A stretch of DNA of 64,000 nt, taken from contig NC_081410.1 of assembly GCF_030272615.1 (NCBI RefSeq), positions 223,131,415-223,195,414 on the forward strand, given 5' to 3'. Below the pieces are notes generated by a model. That model ran no database searches. It worked only from the letters and a program-made list of their open reading frames with translations, and had not been told where the DNA came from. Origin of the DNA: Cryptomeria japonica. Lineage: Eukaryota > Streptophyta > Pinopsida > Cupressales > Cupressaceae. Shown piece by piece: positions 34,923 to 45,663 of the stretch (positions within the stretch are counted from its first letter, which is position 1; each line of letters opens with the position of its first letter). A program made the position numbers and the translations under genes.

Positions 34923-37900
34923 ATGGCTTCTTCATCTATTCCTGAATTCATAGCAAACCCTACTATAGTCAAAGTGATTAAATGCCCTAGAACTGTATCT
35001 CAGTTAGTTCCCAAAATTTCTAAGAAGGATGATAATGTTGGTGCATTTTCTCAAATCCCCAAAGGAGTAGTTTTTGTTGAAGACCCTAGAATGTACATTC
35101 ATTATCACATAGAAGAATTAGGTGATGAGGAAATCAAGAGCATGTATAAGACTATAATTTGTGACGATTTCGGTAATGTTAAACCTGAGCACAAGATAGT
35201 AGAAACCCTAGGTTTCATTGAAATTCTCAGTATTCCGGATTTTCCTAAGGATGGTATAAGGATAGTTTTAAGTAGGGTAAATGGTGCATTCTTCTAGTTG
35301 GATTCAGTTCACAAAATCACTAAAGAGGTAGTAAAGGCTGTGACAGGGTTACCTTCCACTAGTTACAAACTTGATAAAACAAAGAAGGTCTCAAATGACC
35401 TAGTGATTAACCTAACAGGTGCAACATCTGATAAGAGATCTTTAAGAGTAAATGATGTAACCGTCATCAATGTCAGATTCATTAGCATGATTTTAAGCTA
35501 CAAAACCACACATGCAAATAGGTTAAATTCAATCTCTAGCCTATGCATAAAGAGTGCCTATGATATGATTAAAGATAATGCAAAAATAGATGTGTGTGAA
35601 TGGTTGAAAGATGAACTTATTGACAATCTTGAAAAGATAAAGAAAGACAAAAAGGGGACATTTAGATTTGGAAACCTACTTGTCTGTTTAATGCTACACA
35701 TAACAAAACAAGTGCCTGGTATCAGTAATAAAAATCTTGGTTTTGATATACCAGTAGGCAAACAATTATCTGATTTACTAAATAACATGGGTGAAAATAG
35801 AGAAAAGAATATAAATGAGTACTTTCAAGCATTGAAGGCCCAGATGAATACCAGAGTCAGATTATCACAAGCAATTGTAAATAAGTATAAGGATGAAATA
35901 TGCTTTGTTATTAAGAAGGATGAGATTTGGATGGAGACAATTATCCCAAGAACCATTTGGGTTACTAAAATGGGTTATGAAACTGATGACCACATAATTT
36001 AAACATATGCAAGAGCCCTCCTGGAAGCACCCAAGGAACCTAAAGAAGAGGTATTTGGCAGTGGTGAAATATTGAAAATCAAATCCAATCAAAGAAAAGG
36101 GTAAAGAAGGTGGAAGCAATAGTTAGAAGAGGATCTAGACAAGCTAAAGCTATCAAAGAAGATTTACTTAAACAAACTAGTATTACTGAAGATTAGTTAG
36201 AAGCACTACAACCAGAAACTCACCTTTCACTGGTTGCAACTTCTTCAGAAAGTGATATGCCAACTGCATTTAAAAGAGTTGTGAGAAAAAGGGAACCTTC
36301 ACCGGTATCTACACCTTCTCCTAAAAGAACCAGATAGAAACAACAGGCAGTAAGGCCCCTGGCTAGAAAAGTAACTGCAAAGAAGAAGTTAACACCCAAG
36401 AAGAAGACTCAACAAACCATTGCCTCAATTGACAAACTTCTAGATGAAATAATAGAGGATGGGAAGCTGAAAAACATCAATAAATTATATGATTCATTAT
36501 CAGTTGATGACAAAGAAAAAGTTGAAAACAGTGTAATTCTACACTTGGACATTTACAAGAAATTTTTAATGCAAGTTGTAGATGAATTACCAGTAGAATT
36601 GTTTAAAAGACTTGAAGCTAGAAGGCAAGCTGTTGTAGAGCTTGATAAGAAAATAAAAGTTGAAAAACTACTTGTTGTTTATCCTGTCAACTCACCAAAA
36701 GAGATAGATGATCTGATCTCTGAGGCTAACCGGTCAGTATTCTCAACTGCACATCGGCATATAGCACTTATGGTTGGTAGAGTGAATGAGGTAGCAGAGG
36801 AAACTGCTAATGCATGGGACATGTTCCTTGTAGAGAAGGAAAAGCAGGAAGAATATAGAAATCATAAACCTATCAAAGTATAACAGAAGGATAAGGATAA
36901 GGGAAAAGGCAAGGTTGGTGGACCACCTAGCATAAAAATAATAGATAATCTATCCCCACTGCCTCTAAATACTCCATCAGTAGTTACCACTGACAATCAA
37001 CCAGCTAGTGGGAGTATGGAAATACCACAAGAGGACACAAATCCCAATTTTGAGGTGTTATATACAGTTGACATTGACACACAAAAAGTCAATATTGTGG
37101 TAGATAAGGATACAACTGGGAAAACAGATATGGCTAGTAAGCCACCGGTAACAAATGGTACAAAAGGTAAACTAACAGATGATAACACTGAGCAATAGGC
37201 AGAGCAATAGGTTCCATCACAACAACAGGTTCACACAAAGATAGTGCCACCGGTAACAACTGAGCAATCCAAACCTTTGCTTAAAGAAATGGAAACACAA
37301 ACTGGCCTACCAGAGGTCACCACAAGCAAGGAAATTGCTCCCACCGATGAGATACAAAGTGTTGGCTCTTCAAATGCAGATCTCAAATTGACTAATGTAA
37401 TAGAAGTTCTTTTGGATTCCATAAAGAAGATAATAGATTGTATCTCACAAGCATACAAGGCAATAGATGATACCATTCCAATTTTGAAAATGATAGCACC
37501 TAAATGTAATATGGATAATAAAGATTCTTTGAGTCAACTTGACACTTTGTCTAAGTATATTACTGACAACACTGTGACAATTGAACAAATAAAAGAAGAA
37601 GCATTGAAGGAGAGATTAGAGAAAGAAAAACACAAATTCTTTGAGGAAGAAATAAAGTGTACAAGGCAATTTGACACACTTTTACAAGAACTGTGTAGTA
37701 CATTGAAGGAATTTAAAACTCTGTACAGGGATACATGTAAAACTAACTTTTTGATAGATGATATAGACCGAAAGATCAGCAAGATACAAGAAGAAATAAA
37801 TCAACTAGCTGACAATTTCATTGATTCATCTGATTCATTATTAGTTTTTGAGTAGAAAATAGCAGGTTTTGAGGAAGAACTACTAAAATTGGAAAGAGAA

Positions 37901-38158
37901 AAGGAGAGAATAAAAGAAAAGGCTAAAGATCTAAAATGGAGACTTAGTCCAAAATTGGACTACCTTGCCTCCTTAAGAAAAGAAATATCTTATGCTTTGA
38001 CTCAAGGACAAAAAACACCGGCAGAGAAAATGCAACACCTCACCGGTATAGTTCAGAGGACAGAGGCCGCAATAAAAGATAGCAAAAAGTTCATTGAAAG
38101 CCTGAATCTAGTTTTGGTAGATCTTTTTCAGATTGTAACCAACCGATTACAAGGGTAA
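34923..38158 (+). pseudogene. large protein of unknown function (ORF2 of element C), ~1,080 codons
   Basis: I do not recognise it. From ATG 34923 (MASSSIPEF) the frame runs to about 36100, then shifts once and runs to TAA 38156-38158. Eight stops interrupt it: TAG 35295, 36194, 36335, 37196, 37208, 37853 and TAA 36000, 36881. Residues 1-380 look globular: IVKVIKCPRTVSQLV, EVVKAVTGLPSTSYKLD, a helical ITKQVPGI/KQLSDLLNNMG stretch, and IIPRTIWVTKMGYETD. A Lys/Arg/Pro-rich basic linker follows (about 36270-36420), then a helical segment (36430-36880), a Thr/Pro-rich acidic linker (36890-37390), and a C-terminal Lys/Glu heptad region (37390-38130) likely to form coiled coil. No DDE, D-S-G, YVDD, helicase or nuclease motif is visible. 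Its size and single frameshift suggest it was under selection before the element died. Confidence 0.7.
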
Positions 38159-38382
38159 AACTGGAAACCACACTCAATTGACACTTTGACAACCTTTGTC
38201 ATTGATGCCAAAGGGGGAGTAGTAGAATGAGAAAAATAGTCAATAAATGACTCATCAACTCAGGGGGAGTACACATTCTTTTGGTACTCAATTGTTGGTA
38301 AGACAATTCTAACAGATTCCTTTTGGATGACAGTTTTTGGATTTTTCTCATGAGTGTTGCCATCAATGCCAAAGGGGGAGAT
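38159..38382 (+). promoter_or_regulatory. 3' untranslated region and polypurine tracts of C
   Basis: Purine tracts at about 38211-38218 and 38262-38269 precede the terminal GCCAAAGGGGGAGAT (about 38368-38382), which abuts the 3' LTR. The terminal phrase is the same as in B, F and E. Confidence 0.8.
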
Positions 38383-39201
38383 TGTTGGCAAATGCACACT
38401 CCAATGAGATATTGTAGGTGATTGAAGGTTTTGTCATTGATGGCAACCTTACAAACCTATGACATCGGCAAGGCAATTTACTGGCACTAGCAAGGTCAGA
38501 CTCTACACCGACACATAGACCACTGGCACCGACAGTGAAAGGAATCATACTGGCATAGAAGCCAACAAGAATTTTGTTTATAATATATTTTGTTAATTAT
38601 TGTAAAATCATTGTAAGCCGACTTGGCAAGTTGTAAAATGGCTCATATATATAAGAGTTCATTGTAGAACATTGTAGGTATAATAAAAGAAGATGGAAGG
38701 AGATTATTAGGTGAAATAAGGCATACCTATTATGCGAATTATAGGTTAAGGGTTTATGTATAAAGCAAAGCTATAAAATAGTATCGAATCTAGCATAGTA
38801 TATGCTATTTTGAATCAATACAAGACATTGGATTTATATAATCCATTTTGTAAGTTAGTGAGACTTCCCTTTTTGTAATTGAGCAGTGAGCTCTTGGCAC
38901 TTGGCCTTCCTGCATGTGCAGGCCCCTATTGTAGCAGTAATATTCTCTTATTGGCTAGTAAGTGAATATTGTGGGTCACAAATTCCATTGAGGTTTTTCC
39001 CACACCGGGTTTCCTCATTAAATTACTATGTTATGGTGTGTTTTTCATGTGGTTGTTGTTATCTCTATTTATTGCATTACTCTCTGTTTACCGATATATA
39101 GTATTGATATGCTTTACATGTTTTAAGTTAAGAAAATAATTTAACTGGTTAGATACTGATTCACCCCCCCCCCCCTCTCAGTATATGTGGGAATCCTAAC
39201 A
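38383..39201 (+). repeat. 3' LTR of element C (819 bp)
   Basis: TGTTGGCAAATGCACAC to GGGAATCCTAACA. TATA-like TATATATAAG at 38646-38655. CTGCATGTGCAGGCCCC at about 38910-38926 and CACCCCCCCCCCCTCTCAG near 39163 are shared with the other Copia LTRs. Followed by the GATAC duplication. Confidence 0.88.
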
Positions 39202-39206
39202 GATAC

Positions 39207-39434
39207 CCTATTTCAACTCACTAAAATTAGCAAGCCGAAACAAGGGCATATATAGCTACCCTCGAATTTTCATCACCTTCCTAAGTAAGAATTTAGGTAA
39301 TTTTATGATTTTATCTAACATATGGTTTTGTAGGGTGCAGTTCCTAACTATGTACTGCAGGATACTTCTGGGGGCTTCATCCAACAACTTACATGGATAT
39401 ATCCTTTTTCAATTGGGCCATTTATGACACTACA
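39207..39434. other. unassigned flank between C and T
   Basis: AT-rich, no gene. It is the continuation of the pre-C target sequence and may belong to G. It ends with TTTATGACACTACA (39421-39434), repeated at 42485-42498. Confidence 0.4.
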
Positions 39435-39460
39435 TTTAGCCCCACCTTACAATTTACTGG

Positions 39461-40008
39461 TAGGGTGGTACAATTCCACACTTAGCTTAGCACCCGCCTT
39501 AGTGTGTTTGCATTTTGCATTGTAATTTCCCTTTAAGCATTTAATTAACTAATTTGATTAAATCTAAAGTCATATTTCATCACTTCATACATCATTAAAT
39601 TGGGCCCTTTACCCTAAGTGTTCCCTTTTTTCATTTTATTCCTCCTATAAATCATTAAATCATAAACCCTAATTATGTCCTATTTCGACCTTTAAGGCCC
39701 AATTTCGAATATCGAAACATCTCAAAATCAGCTATAACTTTGGGATTAACTATAATATCATCATATCTAATGGCCCTGAATATTTTGTGAAAAGTTGGTC
39801 AGACCATGTGCAAAGTGCACATGGTCCTCGATTTTTTTCTCAAAATTTTAGGAGTATAATCCTATGATATTATAATGCTTAACTCCAATAAATTGGTGAG
39901 AAATTCAAACTCTAAGTCGACCTAAAGATGAAATGAAGATCTAGGGTTTCATACATAAGAGTTCTCTTTCTTCATTTGAAGGCATCTATCTATGGGATCT
40001 AAGAATCT
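39461..40008 (+). repeat. left inverted-repeat arm of T
   Basis: Begins TAGGGTGGTACAATTCC and ends GGGATCTAAGAATCT. Contains an 11-bp perfect hairpin at 39802-39826 (GACCATGTGCA, 3-base loop, complement). The final AAGAATCT is also the start of Copia remnant K. Confidence 0.8.
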
Positions 40009-40207
40009 AGTATTTCACTCTAAGATAAAGCACATTTCAATAAAATATAACTTTCTGAAGGAAAAGGTGGAAGAAAAGGAAGTCAAATTGGTTTATGTGA
40101 ACACTAAAGAGAAGATTACAGATATATTCATTAAACTGTTGTCTACGGAATCATTTGAATATTTGAGAGACAAGTTAGGGGTATCTACCCCTCTGGCAGA
40201 AACTTAA
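40001..40207 (+). pseudogene. RNase H C-terminus of Copia remnant K
   Basis: From AAGAATCT the frame reads KNLVFHSKIKHISIKYNFLK and then ITDIFIKLLSTESFEYLRDK, matching the last 65 residues of Copia RNase H in E (54606-54814) and F. The stop TAA at 40205-40207 is the natural end. All upstream gag-pol sequence is missing. The first few residues (MGS) come from the inverted-repeat arm. Confidence 0.85.
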
Positions 40208-40573
40208 CTGATGGAGTAGAGCATCAATCTGGTATGCATCATCATCTTTATCCTTTGCTCCAGATTGATGTAGTGGTGCTACTACTCAAGGGGAGTAGTC
40301 AGCTTTGAGATTTATAGGATTTTGATATCTATGTCATATCTTTGGCACTGATGTCAAAGGGGGAGAGTTATATGTGAAAAATAATGTCATAATATGTCAT
40401 ATGGGTGAGAGTTTCAGATCAGTTTCAGATTGGACTTCACTCCTTAGGGGGAGTTGCTAGGATTTTTCAATTTTTCATTGTTATATCTTCTATAAGAAAT
40501 GTTTGGCATTTCTTGGCACTTAGATGTTTTCTTTTTCACATCTAGTGTTGCCATCAATGCTAAAGGGGGAGAT
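40208..40573 (+). promoter_or_regulatory. 3' untranslated region and purine tracts of K
   Basis: GGGGAG-type tracts near 40299, 40360 and 40447, then the terminal GCTAAAGGGGGAGAT (about 40559-40573) abutting the LTR. Confidence 0.7.
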
Positions 40574-41820
40574 TGTTGGCAATATGAAGGAATTGATTAT
40601 GTGTTGCATTGATGATTTGTCATTGATGTCAACACTAGCTATTATGATTAATTACCAACAAACAGGTTTTGGTTACTGGTAGAAGAACTAGTGTTAACAA
40701 TAGAAGGGACTATCAGTTGGATACTACCGACATGTTTGGATCAATTGAATATGTTTGATTTGAACTTTTTGGATTATGTTTTGGTTAGTTGGTATTGACT
40801 CGATGATCGGATGCTATCATACACTCTAGTAAGCCTATATTGGTAAGGGTTTAAGGTTTTACTGACAGAGCTTTTACTAAGAATCTTTGACATGATGCAT
40901 AAGTGGTGTTGGTGCAGCTTCTAGATGGAATTCAGGATGTAGAAGGTGATCTTTGTTTGTGCCTCAACTAATTGGAGACATCATTTTGGCATGGTGGACC
41001 CAAATTATGTCTGGTACCTATATAGGTTATGGATCGGTATCATGTTATGTGTTCTCTACACATTACCGAGATGATTTATGAATTGATTTATGTTGTTTTG
41101 GTCTAAAGATGACATAGCATATCATTGTAATATGGATGTATGTAATGATCTTATTGTAATATCTTTTAGGTGGCCAACCTAATTGGTTTAGGCCTTAGAG
41201 TTTGTATAAATTGATGTAAGATCTCATTGTAGATCATGGTCGTGGTCATGGAATGATATCATATGCAAAGGAGATTTGGTTGATCATATGTGATCGAATT
41301 GGGTTTATGTAAGAGGTCAAAAGTCTTTGGTATTGAGCTTAACCAAGATTGTAATCAAGCATAGTAGATGTTATCACTGGCAAATCATTCTTCTAGATTG
41401 TTGTCCAATTATATTGAGGTGGTTATAACCTCTCCGTAGTCAGTGAGACTCCTTTGTAATGAGTAGTATGCTCTAGGCAGTGTACCTTTCTACATGTGCA
41501 GGCCCCTCATTGTATCACATACTTTCTACAGAAGTATTATCTGACTGTGGGTAGGCTTCCCATCGTGGTTTTTCCCTTTATTGAGTTTTCCATGTACAAA
41601 TCATTGTGTTATGTGTTATGGTTGCATTGTTTTAATTCTCTATTTCATTCTTAAGTTTTATTGCTTACCGATATCTATTTTTGCTATTCTGGTACTCATG
41701 TTTACATGCCCCGGTTAAAGGTTATAAAGTGGTTTGATTAATATAATATGTTGACAACTGATTCACCCCCCCTCTAAGTTGTCCACCTATTATTCTTAAA
41801 TGTCTTCAAGGATCCTAATT
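40574..41820 (+). repeat. 3' LTR of Copia remnant K
   Basis: Starts TGTTGGCAATATGAAGG; ends near GGATCCTAATT, where the expected CCTAACA end is altered, so the right border is approximate. Carries CTACATGTGCAGGCCCCTC near 41490, the GTGGTTTTTCCCTTTA phrase and GATTCACCCCCCCTC near 41759. No 5' LTR partner exists: it was removed with the body by the deletion at 40001-40008. Confidence 0.75.
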
Positions 41821-41924
41821 GATGATGAATGCTTGATACAATATTGTTGAATATTGTTGAAGACTCCACATAGGCTTCTCTTTCACTACATAGAAGGCTC
41901 CTTATGCTTCAAAAATCTGCTCTT

Positions 41925-42470
41925 AGATTCTTAGATCCCATAGATAGATGCCTTCAAACAAAGAAAGATAACTCTTATGTATGAAACCCTATATCTTAAT
42001 TTCATCTTTAGGCTGAGTTAGAGATTCAATTTCCCACCAATTTCTTGAGATTAAGCATTATAATATCATAAGATTATGCACTCAACATTTCGGGAAAAAA
42101 GTCAGGGACCATGTGGACTATGCACATGGTCCGACTAACTTTTCATGAATTTTTTAGAGCCGTTAGATATGATGATATTATAGTGAATCCCAAAGTTATA
42201 GATGATTTCAAGATGTTTTGATATGCGAAATGGGGCCTTAAAGGTTGAAATAAGACATAATTAGGGTTTATGATTTAATGATTTATAGTTTGAATAAAAT
42301 CAAAAGGGCACACTTAGGGTAAAGGGCCCAATTTTATGATGTATGAAGTGATGAAATATTACTTTAGATTAAATTAAATTAATTAATTAAATGCTTAAAG
42401 GTAAATTATAATGCAAGATGCAAACAAACTAAGGCGGGTGCTAATCTAAGTGTGGAATTGTACCACCCTA
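41925..42470 (-). repeat. right inverted-repeat arm of T
   Basis: Reverse complement of 39461-40008 with dispersed substitutions. The hairpin of the left arm is partly kept at 42106-42132 (GGACCATGT ... ACATGGTCC). Confidence 0.8.
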
Positions 42471-42498
42471 GCAAGGGTGTACAATTTATGACACTACA

Positions 42499-43562
42499 CT
42501 TATAACAGTGTATCCATGCACAAAAACCTCAAAATATAAACAAGAGCTTCTTTACACAATACATTATTTTTAGAGAAAGGGAGGGATAGAGATCAAATAT
42601 CAAAACCAAAGTTTGAGATCATGTAGAAAGACATGTATAAAGAGTTTTTTCTAAAACCCTAACAATATGCATGCATGAAGGCAAGTCTTTCTTTTCAAAT
42701 AATCTTGATATCAGATCAAAGGATGAAGGAATGTAAAAGGGAAAGTATTCGAGCACATACCACAATCAAAATCACAGGCAAAGTCCAAGATTCATGCCAA
42801 ACCTTAGCTTAGTTCAAGCTCAACAAAAATGAAGATGCATGGTGACCAAAGCGATAGATCTCCTCCCAAAAAAGTAGAAAGAATGATCAATTTTTAGGGT
42901 TCGAACTTCATCATGCCCTAAAAGTCAGGGATATCATTTTTTATTTGTTTTTAAGAAACAAATTATGCATGTGATATGATAGCCATGGGGAGGCTTTAAA
43001 AACCCCAAGTCTTGTAAAAGACTTTGTTAAAATCAACAGTTTGTATTAATTCAAATAATAATATTATTAATTAATATGTTAATAATGTTTTTTTTTATAT
43101 CATAAAAAACACATACTATTATTAGTATATTAATTAATTATAACTATTATTTTTTAATTACTTTTATATGTATATATAGGGATATTTAAAAATATATATA
43201 TAGGGATTTAATCTTTATTATACCCATATATATATGAATATAATTAATAATGACATCATAATGGGAAACTTTGAGTTTTGTTTTTAGCATGTAGACACAA
43301 TAGAAAAAATTTGTAAAATAAGTACTTGGATTAAATTATGAATCCTCATAGTATTTATTACTTAGGTACATGAAGAGAGGGGAATGCCTTAGATATTTAT
43401 TTCAGAAACTCTCCCTATTATGCACACATGCTAAATAACAAAACTCATGGGAAGAGTTATATAGCAGCTTTAGAGGGCAGATTTGAGTTTGAGGTGGAGT
43501 TTGCATCGATTTTTCTCATGATTTTGGGGATTTGGTACTTTGGTTTGAGTGTCACATGGGTC
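42499..43562. other. unassigned AT-rich stretch
   Basis: No gene, repeat partner or element border recognised. Poly-AT and TATATA-rich between 43030 and 43260. It ends at GGGTC (43558-43562), immediately before the E LTR; this would be the left target duplication of E, whose right copy is outside the window. Confidence 0.4.
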
Positions 43563-44540
43563 TGTTGGCCATTTGGAGGAATTGATTATGTGTTGCATTG
43601 ATGTTTTGTCATTGATGTCAACACTAGCTGTTTTGGATGCTTTACCAACACCCTTCTGGTCCCAGTAGGATGTGTGGTTTCTAGTTGCTTTGGATCTGAC
43701 ATGATCCAGTATGCTCCGATATGATTTGGTTACGAAATTGGCTTATTCATGATACTCATGTTCATATTCAGACAGTTGGTTTTGGTCTAGTGATCAGATG
43801 CTATCTTGTTTTGCTTGGAAGCTTGGCTTGTGCTACCGATGAGGGTTTCACCAGTAGAGCTTTTGATGAAGATATTTGATGATATGCATAAGTAGTGTTG
43901 GTGCAGCTTCTAGTGGAGTTTCAGGATGCTGATGGTGATCATGTTTGAGACTTGGTGGATGGAGATCATTGCTTTAGCGTGTGGACCTATATTGGGTCCC
44001 TATTGATCTAGGTTATGGACCCGCTTAGTGTAACATGTGGATTATACCTCTCGATGTGTTTCTGGGATGTCTTATGTGTTGGATATTATTTGTTTGGTCT
44101 AAGGCCGACATGTTTTATAATTATGTAATTGGTTTATTGTCTAGTGGCTGACCTGATTGAATATGGTCGAGGGTTTGTATATATATGATGTAAGATCTTA
44201 TTATAGATCATAAGTGGGTTATGGGATATGGATATTTGATGTGTGAATAATGTAATATCATTCAGGTAGAGGATTTGGTTGATCATTGGAGATCAAATTG
44301 GGCTTATGTAAGATGATTTAGTCCTCTGGTATTGAGCTTAACCAAAACTATACTCAAGCATAGGAGATGTTGTCTTTGCAGTTCATTCCTTCTTCCAGAT
44401 TGTAGTATGGATTTCTATGTAGTCAGTGAGACTCCTTTTGTGATGAGAAGTGCACTCTAGGTTGTTGTCCTTCCTACAAGTGCAAGCCCCTCAATTTTAA
44501 TTCACATACTTACTACAGAAATATTATCTGACCATGGGTA
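43563..44540 (+). repeat. 5' LTR of E, first part
   Basis: TGTTGGCCATTTGG start. The same sequence recurs from 55230, with clearly more differences (about one in nine by eye over the first 400 bases) than between the B LTRs. TATATATATGATGTAAGATC near 44179. Cut at GGGTA (44536-44540), the F target site. Confidence 0.83.
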
Positions 44541-45607
44541 TGTTGGTATTTTGGTATGGTTTTGTCATTGATGTCAACACCTACTAAAACACTAGCACTT
44601 TGGAGATTCAACAACATTCACCGGCAAGTAAGTAACTATTGCACAGTTACTGGTATATAGTTCACCGACAGGATATAATGATCACCGACACTTGGAATGA
44701 TATGGAAGACACTTGGTAATGTCGAAGACATCATGTGGACACTTTGTTTTGAAGAATTAATAATTGGTATATTCATATTTGCATATTTTCTTTTACTGGC
44801 AAATAGGTCTAGGGTTACCTAGGGTTACACCGACAAGCTTATCTTTTCCAGATCAGCATGGCATGCTATCGAGATGATTTATTGTTATTCTAAAATGCAT
44901 TAAGCCAACATGTTTAATCGATTATTCCATCGGATATTATATTATTTGTAAAATTCTTTATTGTAATATCTTGTAGAGCCAACCTACTAAAATTGGTCTT
45001 AGGTTATGGTATAAATGTAAGATCTTATTTGTAAGATCGAATGGGAAATGTGAAAAAGAATTGTGAGAAGGTATATGCAAGATTAAGTAGAGGTATACAC
45101 GAAGACATCATTTGAAGGTGAAGAAAGGTTTTTGTAGAAGCATATCAGCATTACACTGGTACTGAATCTAGCATATGAAGATGCTATTTTGTGCAGTACA
45201 TTCTTATTGGATTTAACTATCTAACTGTAGTCAGTGTGACTCCCATTTTGTGATTGAGAAGTGAACTCTAGGTTGTTGGCCTTTTTGCATGTGCAGACCC
45301 CATTTATGTACACTTACTATCTGCAGTAGTTTCATTTGATTGTCGGTAAGGTTTCCCACCGTGGTTTTTCTCCTTACAGGGTTTCCATGTACAAATATTG
45401 GTGTTATGTGTTGTGGATAACTTTATGTTTATGTTTCATGCATTAATCATTACTAGTATAGCAATTAACTGTTAACACTGTCTACCAGCATACTTAACTG
45501 GTTTACGGGTATTAAGCATTAAGTTGGTTAAGTTATTCTGGTTTGAATTTATTAGACAACTGATTCACCACCCCCCCCCCTCTCTCAGTTGTCTCTGGGA
45601 CCTAACA
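44541..45607 (+). repeat. 5' LTR of F (1067 bp)
   Basis: TGTTGGTATTTTGG to GGGACCTAACA. TATA-like TATAAATG at 45010-45017. Shared blocks: GCATGTGCAGACCCC near 45287 and the C12 run at about 45569-45590. Confidence 0.88.
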
Positions 45608-45621
45608 ATTGGTATCAGAGC
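45608..45621 (+). promoter_or_regulatory. primer binding site of F
   Basis: ATTGGTATCAGAGC, canonical. Confidence 0.92.
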
Positions 45622-45663
45622 TTAGTCCTCTTTTGCAGAAGTTTAACAACTTGAGGAGATCCA

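Larger units (their letters stand above)
26285..39201 (+). mobile_element. non-autonomous Copia-type LTR element C, with nested D
   Basis: Bounded by LTRs (TATTGGCAAATG... at 26285 and TGTTGGCAAATG... at 38383-39201) and by a perfect target duplication GATAC at 26280-26284 and 39202-39206. The primer site at 33447 and the purine tract before 38383 are of the same type as in Copia elements B and F. Its interior (33461-38365) has no protease, integrase, reverse transcriptase or RNase H in any frame; instead there is a coiled-coil/zinc-knuckle gene and a second large gene. Without D it is about 6.5 kb. It probably relied on enzymes of a related autonomous element. Confidence 0.82.
39435..42484. 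mobile_element. long-inverted-repeat element T (DNA-transposon-like), with Copia remnant K
   Basis: Two arms, 39461-40008 and 41925-42470, are inverted copies of each other (roughly 88% alike by eye over about 547 bp). Just outside them lie identical direct repeats TTTATGACACTACA (39421-39434, 42485-42498), which look like a target-site duplication, though 14 bp is longer than the 8-11 bp usual for Mutator-like elements. No transposase is visible between the arms; about 100 bp of unique loop remains at 41821-41924 and the rest of the centre is Copia remnant K. Candidate class: non-autonomous Mutator-like or foldback element. Confidence 0.6.

Noticed and set aside
33491-38158. Idea that TAG/TAA are read as glutamine in this genome
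   Set aside because: Elements A, B, D, E and F also contain TGA stops, frameshifts and lost catalytic residues, and natural ends of RNase H frames use TAA and TAG. Deamination-driven decay explains the data without a changed code.
42499-43562. Possible third Copia LTR or gene between T and E
   Set aside because: No TG...CA borders, primer site, C-rich block or coding text could be found.
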